From: Candidatus Zixiibacteriota bacterium
GTDB lineage: Bacteria > Zixibacteria > MSB-5A5 > JAABVY01
NCBI GenBank assembly: GCA_011777135.1
Contig: JAABVY010000320.1
Span: forward strand, 2,122-9,627
DNA length: 7,506 bases
Direction of reading: 5' to 3'
Within the stretch, counting starts at the first letter, position 1; each line of letters starts with the position of its first letter. Below the pieces are notes generated by a model. The model searched no databases and was not told the DNA's origin. It saw only the letters and a program-made list of their open reading frames with translations. Positions 6,045 through 7,506 of this stretch are shown piece by piece. Position numbers and translations under genes: made by a program.

Positions 6045-6353
6045 ATGGAAATTAAGATATATAGTAAATATTTTAAGGCCTTCAGTGACCCGACACGTCT
6101 CAAGATTATCCGCCTCCTGGCGGGCAAGGAGATGTCGGTCAACGACATAGTTGCAGCCATAGGACTTTCCCAGCCCACAGTGAGCAGGCACCTGGGCATT
6201 CTCAGGGATGCAAACGTTGTCATAGACAGGCGTGAGGGTCAGCAGGTTTATTACAGACTGAACAGGGAATCGGTCCAGCAGTGCTGTTCGAGCTTCTGCG
6301 ATTGCTTGGAAATTCCGGTCAGGATAGAAATCAGAAAGAAGAAGAAAAAATAA
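6045..6353 (+). CDS. ArsR/SmtB-family metal(loid)-responsive repressor
   Basis: Seen: 102 residues, the usual size for the family. KAFSDPTRLKIIRLL (11-25) is the family's hallmark helix. The winged helix-turn-helix covers about 30-72, with recognition helix SQPTVSRHLGIL and wing RREGQQVYYRL. The classic alpha-3 ELCVCDL metal site is absent. Instead a C-terminal cluster Cys80, Cys81, Cys85, Cys87 (CCSSFCDC) is present, followed by a basic tail of lysines. Known: C-terminal vicinal cysteines bind As(III) in the Acidithiobacillus ferrooxidans ArsR, so a thiophilic metal(loid) such as arsenite, antimonite or mercury is the likely inducer, but the identity is not proven. AAGGAGG lies 11 bases before the ATG. 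It is followed 62 bases later by a Cys-rich protein gene that shares its upstream element. I expect repression that is lifted by the ligand. Confidence 0.93.
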   Translation: MEIKIYSKYFKAFSDPTRLKIIRLLAGKEMSVNDIVAAIGLSQPTVSRHLGILRDANVVIDRREGQQVYYRLNRESVQQCCSSFCDCLEIPVRIEIRKKKKK

Positions 6354-6376
6354 ATTTTTTAAACAATATATAGATA

Positions 6377-6395
6377 TATCCGTATATTTATATAT
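6377..6395. promoter_or_regulatory. AT-rich operator copy 2, upstream of the Cys-rich small protein gene
   Basis: This is the second copy of the 19-base element at 6001-6019, differing at two positions. It ends 20 bases before the ATG of the 61-residue protein, close to the 25-base distance at the repressor gene. The flanking stretch 6364-6397 is almost entirely A and T. A copy before each gene suggests the small protein has its own repressor-controlled promoter, or that the repressor controls read-through. Confidence 0.55.
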
Positions 6396-6415
6396 TACAA
6401 TAATAGGAGTGATTT

Positions 6416-6601
6416 ATGGATTGCATTAAGGTTGTTATTCAAAAAGCTGAAAAGGGCTTTCAGGTTGTAACTCCTTCGGTCGAAGGAGAAAAAACAGAAT
6501 GCTGCACAGAGAAGCCTGATGCTTCAGGATGTGTTGAAATCAGGGTGATTTGCGGGCAAAAGCAGGAAGATGAAGGGGAAGAGAAGGAATGCTGTTCCTG
6601 A
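6416..6601 (+). CDS. Cys-rich small protein, probable thiophilic-metal(loid) binder
   Basis: Seen: 61 residues, AGGAG six bases before the ATG, no signal peptide and no membrane segment. Seven cysteines lie at 3, 29, 30, 39, 46, 59 and 60, including two vicinal pairs (ECC at 28-30 and ECC at 58-60). The rest is rich in Glu and Lys, with short beta-like stretches IKVVIQK and VEIRVICG that could make a small sheet. Known: vicinal cysteine pairs are typical binders of arsenite, antimonite and mercury. Together with the CC-containing repressor directly upstream and the shared operator, a cytoplasmic buffer or chaperone for such an ion is inferred. I do not recognise the family; it is not a classical metallothionein and lacks the ArsD signature. 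The gene is real with good confidence, the function is tentative. Confidence 0.8.
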   Translation: MDCIKVVIQKAEKGFQVVTPSVEGEKTECCTEKPDASGCVEIRVICGQKQEDEGEEKECCS

Positions 6602-6642
6602 GAAGGCAGCATCAGTCTTAATCTCTAAACAAGGAGAGTACA

Positions 6643-6717
6643 ATGAAGATGTACATGATTCCCAGAGTGGCGCATTGCAGTTCCGGCTGCCGAATCCGGT
6701 CCCGGGCACGACCTTAA
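6643..6717 (+). CDS. 24-residue reading frame with strong ribosome binding site, possibly a gene remnant
   Basis: Seen: AAGGAG stands six bases before the ATG, as good a site as any in the window, 41 bases after the Cys-rich gene. The product begins MKMYMIPRVAHCSSGC and ends in an Arg-rich tail. It has two cysteines four apart and no known similarity. Two readings are possible. It may be a true small peptide of the metal-response unit. Or it may be the broken start of a longer gene: shifting frame after about residue 9 gives a continuous frame to 6766 that starts RIAVPAAESGPGHDLKLPIF. This vaguely recalls the N-terminus of NifX/NifB-type dinitrogenase cofactor proteins (MKIAVxxxGxxLD). That frame has no start codon of its own. 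I favour a remnant slightly but cannot decide. Confidence 0.45.
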   Translation: MKMYMIPRVAHCSSGCRIRSRARP

Positions 6718-6750
6718 ACTGCCCATATTTAATTTTGTGCTGATTTTATC

Positions 6751-7506
6751 TCAGCAATCCGGTTGACCGTCGCCGTCAGTATCGCAAGGAGCATTGCCTC
6801 CGATAAAGACGTAATTGACAATCCAAACCGCATCAGAGATATTGACGCTGCCGTCGCAATTTACTTCGCCCGAGGCCAGCGGAAGGGGCGGATCACCTCC
6901 GATAAACACATAGTTGATGATCCAGACAGCATCTGAAACATTGACCAGTAAATCAGCATTGGCATCGCCACATATATATTCATCGGAGCTTATGAAGATG
7001 TCAATATATTCCTCGTCAATTAAATCTCCATCTGAGGCGATGAAGTGCAAACTATTGTATGTGCCTTCCTGTCCGGAGGTTGGGGTCCAGCTGAACACTC
7101 CTTTATATTTATCAAGACCGCTGTCATATCCGAGGTCATCAAATGTCGCCCCTGTTGGGAGATTATCGGCCGAGAGTCCGACGCTGTCGCCCTCCGGGTC
7201 ATCGGCCAATACCTCAAACTCCAGGAGATTCTCGATGACGCCGAATTTGTTTCCGATTGATTCCAGATTGGGAGCTTGATTGGCCTGAGCAACTTCAGTT
7301 TTATATAAATAGACTCTCCCCCGATACTGGTCAAAACCGGGAGCGCCTGCGAGAACAATAAACGTATTATTATTGCTGTAACCCTGCCAGATTCCAACTG
7401 CCGAACCCATCTCCTCGATTTCATTGGATCCGCTAACAGTGGTGTCCGGGGCAATATTGCCGCCGCCCTTAATTATTATAGCTCCACCGCCGTCTAATGC
7501 CTGAGC
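6751..7506 (-). CDS. Large secreted protein with FG-GAP-like, Ig-like and dockerin domains, C-terminal part
   Basis: Seen: the frame is open to the right edge, giving the last 251 residues; the start is outside. Numbering from the first visible residue, 33-70 (GSAVGIWQGY, then VLAGAPGFDQYRGRVYLYK) resembles an FG-GAP/integrin-type repeat. Residues 79-172 form an Ig-like, He_PIG-type fold with DDPEGDSV, LPTGATFD, GVFSWTPTSGQEGTY and FIASDGD. Residues 179-240 are a dockerin-like pair with calcium-loop residues D181, N183, D185, D192 and E214, N216, D218, D225. A DTDGDGQPDC tail ends the protein. Known: dockerins bind cohesins; in FCB candidate phyla this pair is a common C-terminal module, perhaps for surface retention. 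The protein is extracellular or on the surface. It converges with the metal-response unit, with only 33 bases between the 24-codon frame and this stop. Confidence 0.9.
   Translation of the reverse strand, partial: AQALDGGGAIIIKGGGNIAPDTTVSGSNEIEEMGSAVGIWQGYSNNNTFIVLAGAPGFDQYRGRVYLYKTEVAQANQAPNLESIGNKFGVIENLLEFEVLADDPEGDSVGLSADNLPTGATFDDLGYDSGLDKYKGVFSWTPTSGQEGTYNSLHFIASDGDLIDEEYIDIFISSDEYICGDANADLLVNVSDAVWIINYVFIGGDPPLPLASGEVNCDGSVNISDAVWIVNYVFIGGNAPCDTDGDGQPDC
6797..6945 (-). repeat. Tandem duplication within the dockerin coding sequence, 99-base period
   Basis: The 50 bases from 6797 and the 50 bases from 6896 are identical at 40 positions without gaps, an offset of 99 bases or 33 codons. 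They encode the two copies of SDAVWI(I/V)NYVFIGG. This is the internal duplication normal for dockerins; the DNA-level similarity suggests strong constraint or recent exchange between the halves. Confidence 0.75.

Noticed and set aside
1..7506. CRISPR arrays, tRNA or rRNA genes, insertion sequences and phage genes.
   Set aside because: No regularly spaced direct repeats, no tRNA-like cloverleaf with a T-loop GTTCGA, and no transposase or integrase motifs were seen on either strand.

Overview
The window looks like a bacterial chromosome of moderate GC content. The best hint of its origin is the protein at the right edge. Its C-terminal dockerin-type pair, with the repeated pattern SDAVWI(I/V)NYVFIGG followed by a Cys-terminated DTDGDG tail, resembles cell-surface and secreted proteins of candidate phyla in the FCB group, Zixibacteria in particular. 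The lipoprotein signals and Shine-Dalgarno sites fit a didermic bacterium. This assignment is from memory of the families, not from a search.

Left part, bases 1-2352, all on the minus strand. Read in the direction of transcription it holds a 245-residue lipoprotein of unknown function (2352-1615), a leader region with a good promoter candidate and a perfect dyad, and two short paralogous peptides of 35 residues (1302-1195) and 40 residues (1044-922). The N-terminal 222 residues of a radical SAM enzyme with CX3CX2C, GGEPLL and TLDGP motifs follow (668 to beyond base 1). The two peptides share 26 of 34 aligned residues, including a CX3CX3C block and a YPMYGVP tail, while 16 of those 26 codons differ silently. 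I read this as a RiPP locus: two precursor peptides next to their radical SAM maturase. I do not recognise the precursor family. It is the most likely undescribed system in the window.

Middle part, bases 2577-5951, plus strand. Three genes follow closely: a lipid-anchored or exported amidase-signature enzyme with an intact Lys-Ser-Ser triad, an exported alpha/beta-hydrolase esterase with an N-terminal helical extension, and a DinB-fold protein with its three metal-binding histidines. They probably form one operon of hydrolases; the substrate is unknown.

Right part, bases 6001-6717, plus strand. An ArsR/SmtB-type repressor with a C-terminal CCx3CxC cluster is followed by a 61-residue protein with seven cysteines, two pairs of them vicinal. 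A 24-residue reading frame with a strong ribosome binding site comes next. A 19-base AT-rich element occurs before both of the first two genes with 17 of 19 bases identical and probably is the repressor's operator. This looks like a small thiophilic-metal(loid) response unit without an obvious pump in view.

Right edge, bases 6751-7506, minus strand. This is the C-terminal 251 residues of a large secreted protein with an FG-GAP-like segment, an Ig-like (He_PIG-type) domain and a dockerin pair. It converges on the metal-response unit.
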